NCBI GenBank assembly: GCA_017544005.1 | Contig: JAFYEZ010000040.1 | Location: 35,228-99,227, forward strand | From: Bacteroidales bacterium | Lineage (GTDB): Bacteria; Bacteroidota; Bacteroidia; Bacteroidales; UBA932 | Direction of reading: 5' to 3' | Length of the DNA: 64,000 bases | Part shown: piece by piece, positions 52,423-59,279 of the stretch | Layout of the letters: each line of letters opens with the position of its first letter | How positions within the stretch are numbered: the first letter of the stretch is position 1 | Made by a program: the position numbers and the translations under genes | The notes under the pieces: model-generated | What the model saw: only the letters and a program-made list of their open reading frames with translations | Told to the model about the DNA's origin: nothing | Databases searched by the model: none

Positions 52423-53578
52423 CCGGACGGGTCGCCGTAGCGGCGCTCTGGCGGAACATTTCAATCAGGGCGGCAATCGATTTGTGAATGTCGTATTCCT
52501 CGGTGGATTCCGCGTAGCGCCAACCCATCTCCTCTCGCTCTTCCGGATGGTCTAGCCAGTAGTCGATACACTCGGCCAGCGCTTTGGCATCCCGGGTAGG
52601 GAAGAGGCTGCGTTCGTCCAGTGCGAACTGTGAGGTAGCCGTCAGTTCGCCCTCGGCAATTACCGGAACGACAGCCTGTTGCAGCGCCTCAAGTGCCGAC
52701 AGTCCTTCGACCTCCACTGTGGCACAGTGAATATACAGGTCCGCCCGTGCTGCCAGCTGCCGCAATTCGTCGCGGGTGTGGAACTTGAAGATAGGATCAT
52801 ACTTGAGCACGCCCTCTTCATAGAGCTCGTGCGCCTGCGATTCGATACTCTCCGCCTCCGGGCCGCGCCCAGCAAAATAGAGCTGGATTCGCTGCGCATT
52901 GCGACAGTATTTCATCGCCTCAAGCAGTGTGGGCTGATCTTTTTCCACCGCCAGACGGCCGATACAGACAATCAGGAAGGGACGCGAAGGGTCGTCGTTC
53001 CTCTCCACACGAACCGGTTCGTCCGGGATGATGCCGTTGGAAATCAGGTGAAGCCGCGCCTTGAAGCCGAACTTCTTCAGCCGCTCCATCACATTTTCCG
53101 TGGGGCACTGGACATCCGTGCAGTAGTTGAACACCAGGTCGCGCCAGGCACGGAGCATGTTATAGTTGAGGAACTTCCAGTCGCCCAAGTTGATTGAGCA
53201 GAAGAGATTTTCCGGATGCAGGTGATAGGTCGCGGTGCAGGGAATATGATAATGACGTGCGATGCGCGCGGTGACCAGTTGCAGGATGAAAGGCTCCTCG
53301 AGGTGGACTACATCGGCCCATTGGACCGCCTCTTTGATGACGGAGATATCCGCACGTGCAAACTTGTATCCGTTTGAGCGGACCAGACCGTCGAATACCG
53401 GTACGTGAAAATCGCCCAGCACATAGTCGGGCTGCGGTGTTTCTGCCTCGTGGTTGCGCCCCGAAAGGACACGCACCTCCTCTCCAGCCTCGCGTAGGTA
53501 GCCCACCGTGCGGCGTGCCGATGCGGAAAGCCCGTTTCCGGATGCGTAATAGTTATTGACGACAAAAAGTATCTTCAT
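52409..53578 (-). CDS. GT4-family glycosyltransferase
   Basis: A protein of 389 residues of GT-B fold. The N-terminal domain has VVNNYYASGNGLSASARRTV with the glycine-rich loop. The C-terminal domain has FLIVCIGRLAVEKDQPTLLE, LYFAGRGPEAE and CATVEVEGLSALEALQQAVV with the EGLSALEA nucleotide-sugar motif. Members transfer sugars from UDP- or GDP-sugars to lipids or polysaccharides. The acceptor is unknown. It lies 5 bp downstream of an SDR gene and is co-oriented with it. Confidence 0.88.
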   Translation of the reverse strand: MKILFVVNNYYASGNGLSASARRTVGYLREAGEEVRVLSGRNHEAETPQPDYVLGDFHVPVFDGLVRSNGYKFARADISVIKEAVQWADVVHLEEPFILQLVTARIARHYHIPCTATYHLHPENLFCSINLGDWKFLNYNMLRAWRDLVFNYCTDVQCPTENVMERLKKFGFKARLHLISNGIIPDEPVRVERNDDPSRPFLIVCIGRLAVEKDQPTLLEAMKYCRNAQRIQLYFAGRGPEAESIESQAHELYEEGVLKYDPIFKFHTRDELRQLAARADLYIHCATVEVEGLSALEALQQAVVPVIAEGELTATSQFALDERSLFPTRDAKALAECIDYWLDHPEEREEMGWRYAESTEEYDIHKSIAALIEMFRQSAATATRPGFGG

Positions 53579-53583
53579 AATAT

Positions 53584-54378
53584 TCAGCGCTTTGTTGAGT
53601 TACTTTTGCGATAGAGCCACTTCATCCCGAGACGGTCGATGGTGCGGCTGGGCAGCAGGGCAATCAGAGGCGGCAGCAGTTTGTTGACGGGCGTCGGGCT
53701 GATGACGCGCCGGCCGCGGAAGGTGGCGCGAAGGGCGCGGCGGGCCAGTGCCTCCGGGCTTTGGATCAGGCCCAGTCTGCGGCCTGTGCGGCGCGTGCGG
53801 TCGCTGAGTTGATAGAGACCTGTATCCACGGCGGCCGGACAGACGGTGGTGACCTTCACTCCGAAGGGACGCATTTCATAGGAAAAACCTTTGCCGAAAC
53901 TCTTCAGGTAGGCCTTCGTGGCGGAATAGACGGCGATGCCCGGTGCCGGAATCCGGGCGGTCATCGAGGACATATTGAGGATATAGCCGTGGCCGCGAGC
54001 CTTCATACGGGCCCCGAAAAGGATGCACATTTCGGTGACGTTTTCCACGTGGAGAGCAATCATAGTCCGGACCTTTGGCAAGTTTTCCTCGGAGAGATAC
54101 TCCATAAAGTAGATGCCTGCATTGTTGACAAGCAGCTCGATTTCAAGTTGTTGCGCGTCGCACCAGTCGAGCACTCGCTGGGCGCTGCCTCGCTCCGCGA
54201 GGTCGACGCAGAGGTGCTGCGTCTCCAGGCCGTTTTCGGCCTGCAGCGCCCGCGCAGCCTCCGCCAGCTCCCGTTCCCGGTTGCTGACCAGAACGGTCTG
54301 CCAGCCTTGCCGCGCCAGTTCCCTGGCATACGCCAGCCCAATCCCCGAATCCGCCCCCGTGATAAGTGCTGTCTTCAT
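53584..54378 (-). CDS. Short-chain dehydrogenase/reductase
   Basis: A protein of 264 residues from the ATG ending at 54378; the upstream frame passes through the promoter and an opposing gene. MKTALITGADSGIGLAYARE is the TGxxxGIG nucleotide motif, LLVNNAGIYFMEYL the NNAG motif, NMSSMTA carries the catalytic Ser and YSATKAYLKSFG the YxxxK. Substrate unknown. It probably forms an operon with the glycosyltransferase and is divergent from the small membrane peptide gene. Confidence 0.88.
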   Translation of the reverse strand: MKTALITGADSGIGLAYARELARQGWQTVLVSNRERELAEAARALQAENGLETQHLCVDLAERGSAQRVLDWCDAQQLEIELLVNNAGIYFMEYLSEENLPKVRTMIALHVENVTEMCILFGARMKARGHGYILNMSSMTARIPAPGIAVYSATKAYLKSFGKGFSYEMRPFGVKVTTVCPAAVDTGLYQLSDRTRRTGRRLGLIQSPEALARRALRATFRGRRVISPTPVNKLLPPLIALLPSRTIDRLGMKWLYRKSNSTKR

Positions 54379-54395
54379 AACTGTCCCCTTTTTTA

Positions 54396-54427
54396 CAAAG
54401 ATAGTGACAAGCAATCCTTGCACCAAA
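54396..54427 (-). promoter_or_regulatory. Promoter of the SDR-glycosyltransferase operon
   Basis: On the minus strand TATCTTTG (54396-54403) follows TTTG (54424-54427) by 20 bp, an excellent match to the consensus. Confidence 0.7.
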
Positions 54428-54450
54428 TCCAAATGAGCGGTTAAAAAACG

Positions 54451-54458
54451 TATCTTTG
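54451..54458 (+). promoter_or_regulatory. -7 element for the 44-residue peptide gene
   Basis: TATCTTTG lies 16 bp before the ATG at 54475. No clear -33 TTTG is visible at the usual distance. Confidence 0.5.
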
Positions 54459-54474
54459 CAAAAACGCCCCGCTT

Positions 54475-54609
54475 ATGGAAAAGCAAAGAAACCTGGACCG
54501 GCTGTGCGGTTACCTGATCAATATCGGGATATTTGCCATCGTGGTGGCCGGCCGGTTTTTCTACAAACATAAGGCTGTCCGGCGGCTGATGCCCGACATC
54601 CACAAATAG
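54475..54609 (+). CDS. 44-residue single-pass membrane peptide
   Basis: The peptide starts MEKQRNLDRLCGYLINIGI and contains one membrane helix (YLINIGIFAIVVAGRFFY) with a basic C-terminal tail (KHKAVRRLMPDIHK). It follows a good -7 element and ends 7 bp before the PAS-domain gene, so the two are probably cotranscribed. I recognise no family. Its length, charge pattern and position support a real gene. Confidence 0.55.
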   Translation: MEKQRNLDRLCGYLINIGIFAIVVAGRFFYKHKAVRRLMPDIHK

Positions 54610-54616
54610 CGTTCTT

Positions 54617-54964
54617 ATGAAACGAGACTATTTCGAGAAGGCCGATGTGGCCGTCACCGTCTGCGCCAAAGACGGTACCATCCTGGATATGAACGCCAAG
54701 TCCTGCCGGACCTTCCTCAAGCCCGGTGCGGAGCCGATTCTGGGCAAAAACGTGCTGGACTGCCATCCGGAGCCGGCCCGCTCGATGCTGGCCGATATGC
54801 TGGCCCATCCCCGGACCAATGCCTATACGGTAGAGAAGGAGGGAGTCAAAAAACTCATCTACCAGTGTCCCTGGTATGATGGCGAGGAATATGCCGGCTT
54901 TATGGAAATCTCCATCGTGCTTCCGGAAAACATGCCCAATCGGGTCCGGAAGCCTAAGCCCTGA
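54617..54964 (+). CDS. Solitary PAS-domain protein
   Basis: A protein of 115 residues that is almost entirely one PAS fold: VAVTVCAKDGTILDMNAKSC, ILGKNVLDCHPEPARSML and a C-terminal VKKLIYQCPWYDGEEYAGFM strand pair. No output domain is attached. Solitary PAS proteins of this kind are found in Bacteroidota and may bind heme, flavin or a small ligand; the His in DCHPEPA could be a ligand. The preceding gene encodes a tiny membrane peptide that might be its partner. This is inferred. Confidence 0.75.
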   Translation: MKRDYFEKADVAVTVCAKDGTILDMNAKSCRTFLKPGAEPILGKNVLDCHPEPARSMLADMLAHPRTNAYTVEKEGVKKLIYQCPWYDGEEYAGFMEISIVLPENMPNRVRKPKP

Positions 54965-54978
54965 TTTTCAGACGTCTG

Positions 54979-55548
54979 TTAAAGATTTGCGAGGGCCGGC
55001 AGGTCAAAGGTGATGCTGCCGTAGATTGCATAGCGGGAATAGACCGCGTTGAGGCTGAACCAAGGCAGGGGCTGGATCGAGATGCCGCCGCCGTAGTTGA
55101 AGTAGTGGGTGCGGCTGCCCGGCGTCACGTCGTAGTCGTGGTAGAGGGTGGAGGAGTTATCGGACCAGCTGACGTTCACGGAAGAACCGTCGGTGATGCC
55201 GTCGTTGGTCTGGCAGTAACCCACGATCGGGGTGATGCGCAGCCAGGAAAGGACCGGAATCTGATAGCCGGCGTTGATGGTGAAGGCCACCTTGTCGTTC
55301 CACTTGGTATCGGTGATGTGATGATCGTATTTATGCTCGGGACCTGCCTGCAGGTAGTCGAGCTGGAAACCCCAGGCCACCAGGGAAGCGCCCGCGCCCC
55401 AGTCCTCGTACGAGGTGGTCATGCCTGACTTGCCGATAATGAGACCGACTTCCAGTCGACCGTTGTTGCTGTTGAAATCAAAAAAGTTCTGTGCTCCGGC
55501 GCTGAGGGAAATCAGCAGGGATGCGACGAGGATCAGTGTCTTTTTCAT
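54979..55548 (-). CDS. Outer-membrane beta-barrel-like protein
   Basis: A protein of 189 residues from the ATG ending at 55548 (KKTLILVASLLISLSAGAQN signal peptide). Alternating strands rich in Gly, Tyr and aromatic residues (RLEVGLIIGKSGMTTSYEDW, AFTINAGYQIPVLSWLRITP, HYFNYGGGISIQPLPWFSLN) suggest a small beta-barrel of the porin-like OMP-b-brl type. Function unknown. The frame extends upstream to 55779, but that part lies beyond the promoter. Confidence 0.7.
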   Translation of the reverse strand: MKKTLILVASLLISLSAGAQNFFDFNSNNGRLEVGLIIGKSGMTTSYEDWGAGASLVAWGFQLDYLQAGPEHKYDHHITDTKWNDKVAFTINAGYQIPVLSWLRITPIVGYCQTNDGITDGSSVNVSWSDNSSTLYHDYDVTPGSRTHYFNYGGGISIQPLPWFSLNAVYSRYAIYGSITFDLPALANL

Positions 55549-55569
55549 GGTGTTCTTTTTTAATGGGCG

Positions 55570-55577
55570 CAAAGATA
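55570..55577 (-). promoter_or_regulatory. -7 element for the beta-barrel gene
   Basis: Minus-strand TATCTTTG lies 21 bp upstream of the ATG at 55548. A clear -33 element is not visible. Confidence 0.5.
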
Positions 55578-55595
55578 CAAACAGATTTAAAAAAT

Positions 55596-55772
55596 TCACC
55601 ACTTTCCGGAAAACAAAGTGGGAGAGACTACGAGTGAGAACCAGCCCCAGTTGGCCCTCTTGCTGACACCCTCCCGTTTCAGGATGGCCATGGTCTCGGT
55701 CCCGATCATCTGGGTGTAGCCCACCGTGAGCGAGATATCCGGGGTGAGAATCAAAGGCTTCTTCATGTTCAT
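55596..55772 (-). pseudogene. Possible remnant of a beta-barrel gene
   Basis: A 58-codon frame beginning MNMKKPLILTPDISLTVGYT and ending LVVSPTLFSGKW. ISLTVGYTQMIGTETMAIL and NWGWFSLVVSPTLF look like membrane-strand segments of a C-terminal part of an outer-membrane protein, but there is no signal peptide. It may be the tail of a decayed gene or chance. It lies directly upstream of the beta-barrel gene on the same strand. Confidence 0.3.
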
Positions 55773-55985
55773 GGGACAAGAATCAGGGTTGCACGCACAA
55801 AGGTACTCATTTTGGGAACTTTGCGGCCGAGGTTCTCCGCTTGTCGCTTGGCGATCGGGCCTTGAATATGCTGCACGGCCCAGCCCGGGTCTCCCGGGTT
55901 CTTTGCACTTATCCTTTAGGCGGCGACTCCCTTTCAAAAGTGCGTGGCAGATAAACGGCTGGGAGTCAGCAAGATGCTAAAAATT

Positions 55986-56220
55986 GGTCAGTCAAAATCG
56001 CTGACCGATTATTGGCTTTTCGTTGATAGCCAATGAGATAGCTGCCACGGCTACTGTTGGTGGAGGGGCTGTTCCTGGTGTCGGAATGGTGCGGCAACGG
56101 GCGTGGTGGCAGGAGCACGTTATCTGGCTGATGGTCAGCGAGATGCTGCTTTTGTGTCGGCAAAAAACGCCGACTTAAAATCAGTAAGTTGTTGAAAGAT
56201 AGATAGTTGTCGTGCTCCTG
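55986..56220. ncRNA. Candidate structured RNA or decayed element with nested inverted repeats
   Basis: Perfect stems are GGTCAG/CTGACC (55986-55991, 56001-56006), ATTGGCT/AGCCAAT (56011-56017, 56028-56034), CTGCCAC/GTGGCAG (56042-56048, 56106-56112), and CAGGAGCACG/CGTGCTCCTG (56110-56119, 56211-56220), which encloses GTCGGC/GCCGAC (56156-56161, 56169-56174). The outer 10-bp stem continues after a small internal loop with TATCT/AGATA. Strand and expression are unknown. The third and fourth stems overlap by three bases and would compete. Confidence 0.4.
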
Positions 56221-56230
56221 AGTCTCGGGG

Positions 56231-56315
56231 CTCACTCACCGGGAATTGCCTCGCTTTGCTCGCGGCCCCTCACTCACCGGGATTGTCAGCGCGGGCGCGC
56301 TCTCCCTCACTCACC
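56231..56315 (+). repeat. Three spaced CTCACTCACC repeats matching the 3' end of tRNA-Ser
   Basis: CTCACTCACC occurs at 56231-56240, 56269-56278 and 56306-56315, start to start 38 and 37 bp. In each case GGGA follows directly or after CTC. The same decamer is the 3' acceptor end of the tRNA-Ser gene at 56435, which lies in the opposite orientation. The spacer sequences are GC-rich and palindromic (GCGCGGGCGCGC, GGGCTGCGCCC). Confidence 0.65.
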
Positions 56316-56384
56316 CTCGGGATTTCGTCGGGCTGCGCCCTCCGACATCCCTGCCCGCCTGCGGCGGGCTTTGCAAACCGTCAT

Positions 56385-56423
56385 AAAAAATCAGCGCACA
56401 AGCAAGCTTGGCGCTGATTTTTT
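56385..56423. terminator. Terminator downstream of tRNA-Ser
   Basis: AAAAAATCAGCGC (56385-56397) and GCGCTGATTTTTT (56411-56423) form a perfect 13-bp stem with a 13-base loop. On the minus strand it ends with a T-run just after the tRNA 3' end. Confidence 0.9.
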
Positions 56424-56434
56424 CTACCGCTTTG

Positions 56435-56521
56435 CGGTGAGTGAGGGATTCGAACCCCCGGTACGGTCACCCGCACACCTGTTTTCGAGGCAGGCTCCTT
56501 CAACCACTCGGACAACTCACC
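56435..56521 (-). tRNA. tRNA-Ser (anticodon CGA)
   Basis: On the minus strand the 87-nt gene starts GGTGAGT and ends ACTCACC plus discriminator G, giving a 7-bp acceptor stem. The anticodon loop is CTCGAAA with anticodon CGA. A long variable arm (GTGTGCGGGTGACCGTACC region) and the T-loop GTTCGAATC are present, which mark a type II tRNA. The CCA end is not encoded. It reads UCG serine codons. The 3' end matches the repeats at 56231-56315. Confidence 0.95.
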
Positions 56522-56606
56522 GGGTTGAGGGTGCAAAGGTAAGGCAAGTTTTTGGTTTGCGCAAGAACTCCCCGATTTTTGTGAAAGCTGCCCCGAGAGG
56601 GATTCT

Positions 56607-58286
56607 TTATCGGTGATTGCCAGCCTGAAGGATGGACTTGGCGATATTCATCATGTGGTCGGCCATTCGTTCGGCGTTGGAGGAGAGTTCCAGATATTGA
56701 GCTCCGACGGAAGGCGTGCAAATGCCTCTTTCCATACGGGCGATATGGCCCTCTTCCATCAGCCGGGTGTAGTCGTCGATTTCTTCTTCAACCTCCTTGG
56801 CCTTATCCATGGCTGCGAGGTCTTCGTTCTGGTAGGCCAGCATGGCGTTTTCGTAGAGCAGGTGCAGCAGCCCCTTCAGTTGGCTGATTTCGTATTTGGC
56901 GTCGTCCGAGAACTGCTGGCCGGAATTTGCGAGGGCCGTGGCGTACTCCACGATGTTCTCTGCGTAGTCTCCGATCCGCTCCAGGTCCCGGATGCTCCGG
57001 TAGGTGGTCGAAAGGTAGGCCCGGTCTTTTTCTCCGAGACCGCGCTCAGCGTTCAGACGTACGACAAATGCGATCAGTTCCTGGTTGATGAAATTCAACT
57101 GCCGTTCGTCCCGTTCAAATATCGGTTTCCCGGTGAAATCCAACTTCGTGGCCATCTCCAGGCTGCGGTCCACATTGTCCAGGGCAATCTCGCCCATCCG
57201 GAGGATCTCCCGCTTGACCTGGCTGACTGCCACCGGCGGTGTGCGAAGCATGTTGTCATTGACATAGTGAAGGGTGAACTCCGTGCTCTTGGGCAGCGGT
57301 TTGTCGGGAATCAGACGCTTGACCAGGGAGACGAGCGCGCCGGTCAGTGGCAGCATCAGGGCAACGGTCACCACGTTGAAGAAAGTGTGGAACATGGCCA
57401 GCTGCATCTGCGGCGCGGCGGGGAAGAGTCGCTCGAACAGGCCGCCATACGAGATGTCGAACCAGCCCAGCGCCCAGGAGGCCAGCATGAAGAGCACGAC
57501 GCCGGAACAGTTGAAGAGCAGGTGAATGAGTGCGGTGCGCTTGGCATTGGTTCCGCTGGTGACGCCCGCGATGACGGCCACCACGCAGGAGCCGATATTG
57601 GAACCCATCGTCAGGAAGATGCCCTGGTCGATGCCGATGAGCCCCGTCACCACCATGGCCAGGGCGATGGAGGTCATCACCGAGGAGCTCTGAATGATGG
57701 CGGTGAAGAGGGCGCCGAGCAGCACAAGCAGCAGCGGGTTGCTGATTCCGGCGAGGAAAGTTTTGACTCCTTCGAGTGCAGCGAACGTTTTCATCGAGCC
57801 GCTCATCAGTTCCAGGCCCACGAACAGCAGGCCGAAACCGGCCAGGATGCCGCCCAGCGTTTTGAACCGGTGGCGTTTGGAGAAGATGCCCAGGAAGGCG
57901 CCGATCCCGGCGAGCGAGGAGAAGATCACGCTGGTGGACACCGAGTTTCCGCCGAACATACCCAGCGCCACGATCTGCGCCGTCACGGTGGTACCGATAT
58001 TGGCACCGTAGATGATGGTGGCGGCCTGGGTCAGGGAGATGATGCCGGCATTGACAAAACCGATGGTCATCACGGTCGTTGCACCGGAACTTTGGATGGC
58101 GGCCGTGCCCAGCGCGCCGATTCCCACGCCGAGCAGTTTGTTGCCGGAGGCTTTTGCAAATAGTTTTTTCAGTCGTTCGGAGCTCGCAGCCTCCAGGTTC
58201 GAGCTCATCATCTGACAGGCGAGGAGGAATACACCGATTCCCGCAAGCAGTGTCAGCAAAGATGTTAAAATGGCTGTTACATTCAT
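56607..58286 (-). CDS. Na/Pi cotransporter family protein with C-terminal PhoU-like domain
   Basis: A protein of 559 residues from the ATG ending at 58286. The membrane part (residues 1-320) has two inverted QSS repeats, GALGTAAIQSSGATTVMTIG and ALFTAIIQSSSVMTSIALAM, the hallmark of the PNaS/NptA family. The last 200 residues form PhoU-like helices (LERIGDYAENIVEYATAL and ERMADHMMNIAKSIL). It probably imports phosphate with sodium. It is the last gene of a minus-strand group that starts at 60923. Confidence 0.93.
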   Translation of the reverse strand: MNVTAILTSLLTLLAGIGVFLLACQMMSSNLEAASSERLKKLFAKASGNKLLGVGIGALGTAAIQSSGATTVMTIGFVNAGIISLTQAATIIYGANIGTTVTAQIVALGMFGGNSVSTSVIFSSLAGIGAFLGIFSKRHRFKTLGGILAGFGLLFVGLELMSGSMKTFAALEGVKTFLAGISNPLLLVLLGALFTAIIQSSSVMTSIALAMVVTGLIGIDQGIFLTMGSNIGSCVVAVIAGVTSGTNAKRTALIHLLFNCSGVVLFMLASWALGWFDISYGGLFERLFPAAPQMQLAMFHTFFNVVTVALMLPLTGALVSLVKRLIPDKPLPKSTEFTLHYVNDNMLRTPPVAVSQVKREILRMGEIALDNVDRSLEMATKLDFTGKPIFERDERQLNFINQELIAFVVRLNAERGLGEKDRAYLSTTYRSIRDLERIGDYAENIVEYATALANSGQQFSDDAKYEISQLKGLLHLLYENAMLAYQNEDLAAMDKAKEVEEEIDDYTRLMEEGHIARMERGICTPSVGAQYLELSSNAERMADHMMNIAKSILQAGNHR

Positions 58287-58339
58287 AATTACCGTTTTGA
58301 AAGTCAGACTTGGATTCTTGGCAGGGGGCAAGAGTCCGG

Positions 58340-58624
58340 CTAAAGCCTGAGCCGGCAGTGGGTGAGCCACTGCTTTTCAAAACGGTTGGGAATGGAAACG
58401 GGGCCGGCAGGGAGCCGCTCGGGAGCCGCTGCTGCCGGAGAAATGGCAATAAGGGATGCCTGCGGCTGCTTCTGTTCAACCCGGAAGGTCCGGAGAATGG
58501 CCTCTTCCTCTACGAGGTCGGTATCCTCGCAGCAAACCTCCTGGGTCTGGGAATAGTTTACCAGTGGCGCATCTTCTGGCTGGACCGTCAGGAACAAAGC
58601 GAGGAGAAGCGTCAGAAGTTTCAT
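58340..58624 (-). CDS. Small exported protein of unknown function
   Basis: A protein of 94 residues with a short signal peptide (MKLLTLLLALFLTVQPEDA) and an acidic middle (CCEDTDLVEEEAIL) before a Pro/Ala-rich tail. No family is recognised. It sits 9 bp after the preceding co-oriented gene and 53 bp before the Na/Pi transporter, so it is probably a real member of this operon. Confidence 0.5.
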   Translation of the reverse strand: MKLLTLLLALFLTVQPEDAPLVNYSQTQEVCCEDTDLVEEEAILRTFRVEQKQPQASLIAISPAAAAPERLPAGPVSIPNRFEKQWLTHCRLRL

Positions 58625-58633
58625 CAGAAACAG

Positions 58634-59251
58634 CTAAAAGTTGAGGACGAAGCCCACCCCGTTGGGGGTACGGCCGAAGTTGAGGGTCACCTCCGGGAGG
58701 GAGGCTTCGGGGGCGTGGGACTCGTTGTATCGATTCACAATCGCATTCATCTTCTTGCAGTTGGATACGGTCGTGGGGATGCCGGCCACGGCGCAGGCAA
58801 TGCCGGCGCCCGTGACGATCCCCGAGCCGATATACCACGGCGCAAACTGCTTCCGGAGGTCCTCCTCCATCTTCTCGGTGGCCTCCCCGCTATCGTCGGC
58901 GATGGCGGTAATGGGGGCGCCCAGAATCAGCACCAGCACGTGGACGATGGTCGTTCCCAGTAGCATCACCGCTCCGGTACCGGCTGCAATCGAACCGCCC
59001 ACAATCAGGCCGACGCCGGTCTTCCGCTTCTTGTCGAGCGCCTGCCACTCTTCGTTGTAGTCCACCCCGTCAATGTCGGAAAGGATGTAGGCCACCTGTT
59101 CAGGCGACAGTTTCACCTTGTTTTCCTTGTCGAGCGTCTGCATGAGGCCGCCCTTGCGCTTGAGTGCGCCCTCCGGGACGGTGCTGACGAACTGCGCGTG
59201 GGCAGCCACCGACACCGTCGCCAGGGCGAGAATCAGAAACCATTTTTTCAT
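58634..59251 (-). CDS. Exported protein with two hydrophobic segments, unknown function
   Basis: A protein of 205 residues with a signal peptide (FLILALATVSVAAHAQ). KLSPEQVAYILSDIDGVDYN precedes two hydrophobic stretches (VGLIVGGSIAAGTGAVMLLG and APWYIGSGIVTGAGIACAVA). A C-terminal LNFGRTPNGVGFVLNF strand, ending in Phe, could be a membrane-facing beta strand. I recognise no named domain. It is cotranscribed with its neighbours by spacing. Confidence 0.6.
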   Translation of the reverse strand: MKKWFLILALATVSVAAHAQFVSTVPEGALKRKGGLMQTLDKENKVKLSPEQVAYILSDIDGVDYNEEWQALDKKRKTGVGLIVGGSIAAGTGAVMLLGTTIVHVLVLILGAPITAIADDSGEATEKMEEDLRKQFAPWYIGSGIVTGAGIACAVAGIPTTVSNCKKMNAIVNRYNESHAPEASLPEVTLNFGRTPNGVGFVLNF

Positions 59252-59279
59252 ACGGTTGTCCTCTGTCGGACCGTAGTCC

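Larger units (their letters stand above)
55773..56434. other. 660-bp region without a convincing gene: hairpins and tRNA-end-like repeats
   Basis: No frame here looks like a real protein. The left part is ordinary. From 55986 to 56220 there are at least five inverted repeats, nested at the right end (see the ncRNA entry). From 56231 to 56315 there are three copies of CTCACTCACC. A terminator for the tRNA gene closes the region. Confidence 0.6.

Noticed and set aside
56110-56220. Retron msr-msd
   Set aside because: An outer inverted repeat with an inner hairpin is present, but no reverse transcriptase or effector gene lies nearby.
55966-56235. 89-codon minus-strand frame over the hairpin cluster
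   Set aside because: No domain, signal or promoter; it crosses all the inverted repeats, so it is more likely chance.
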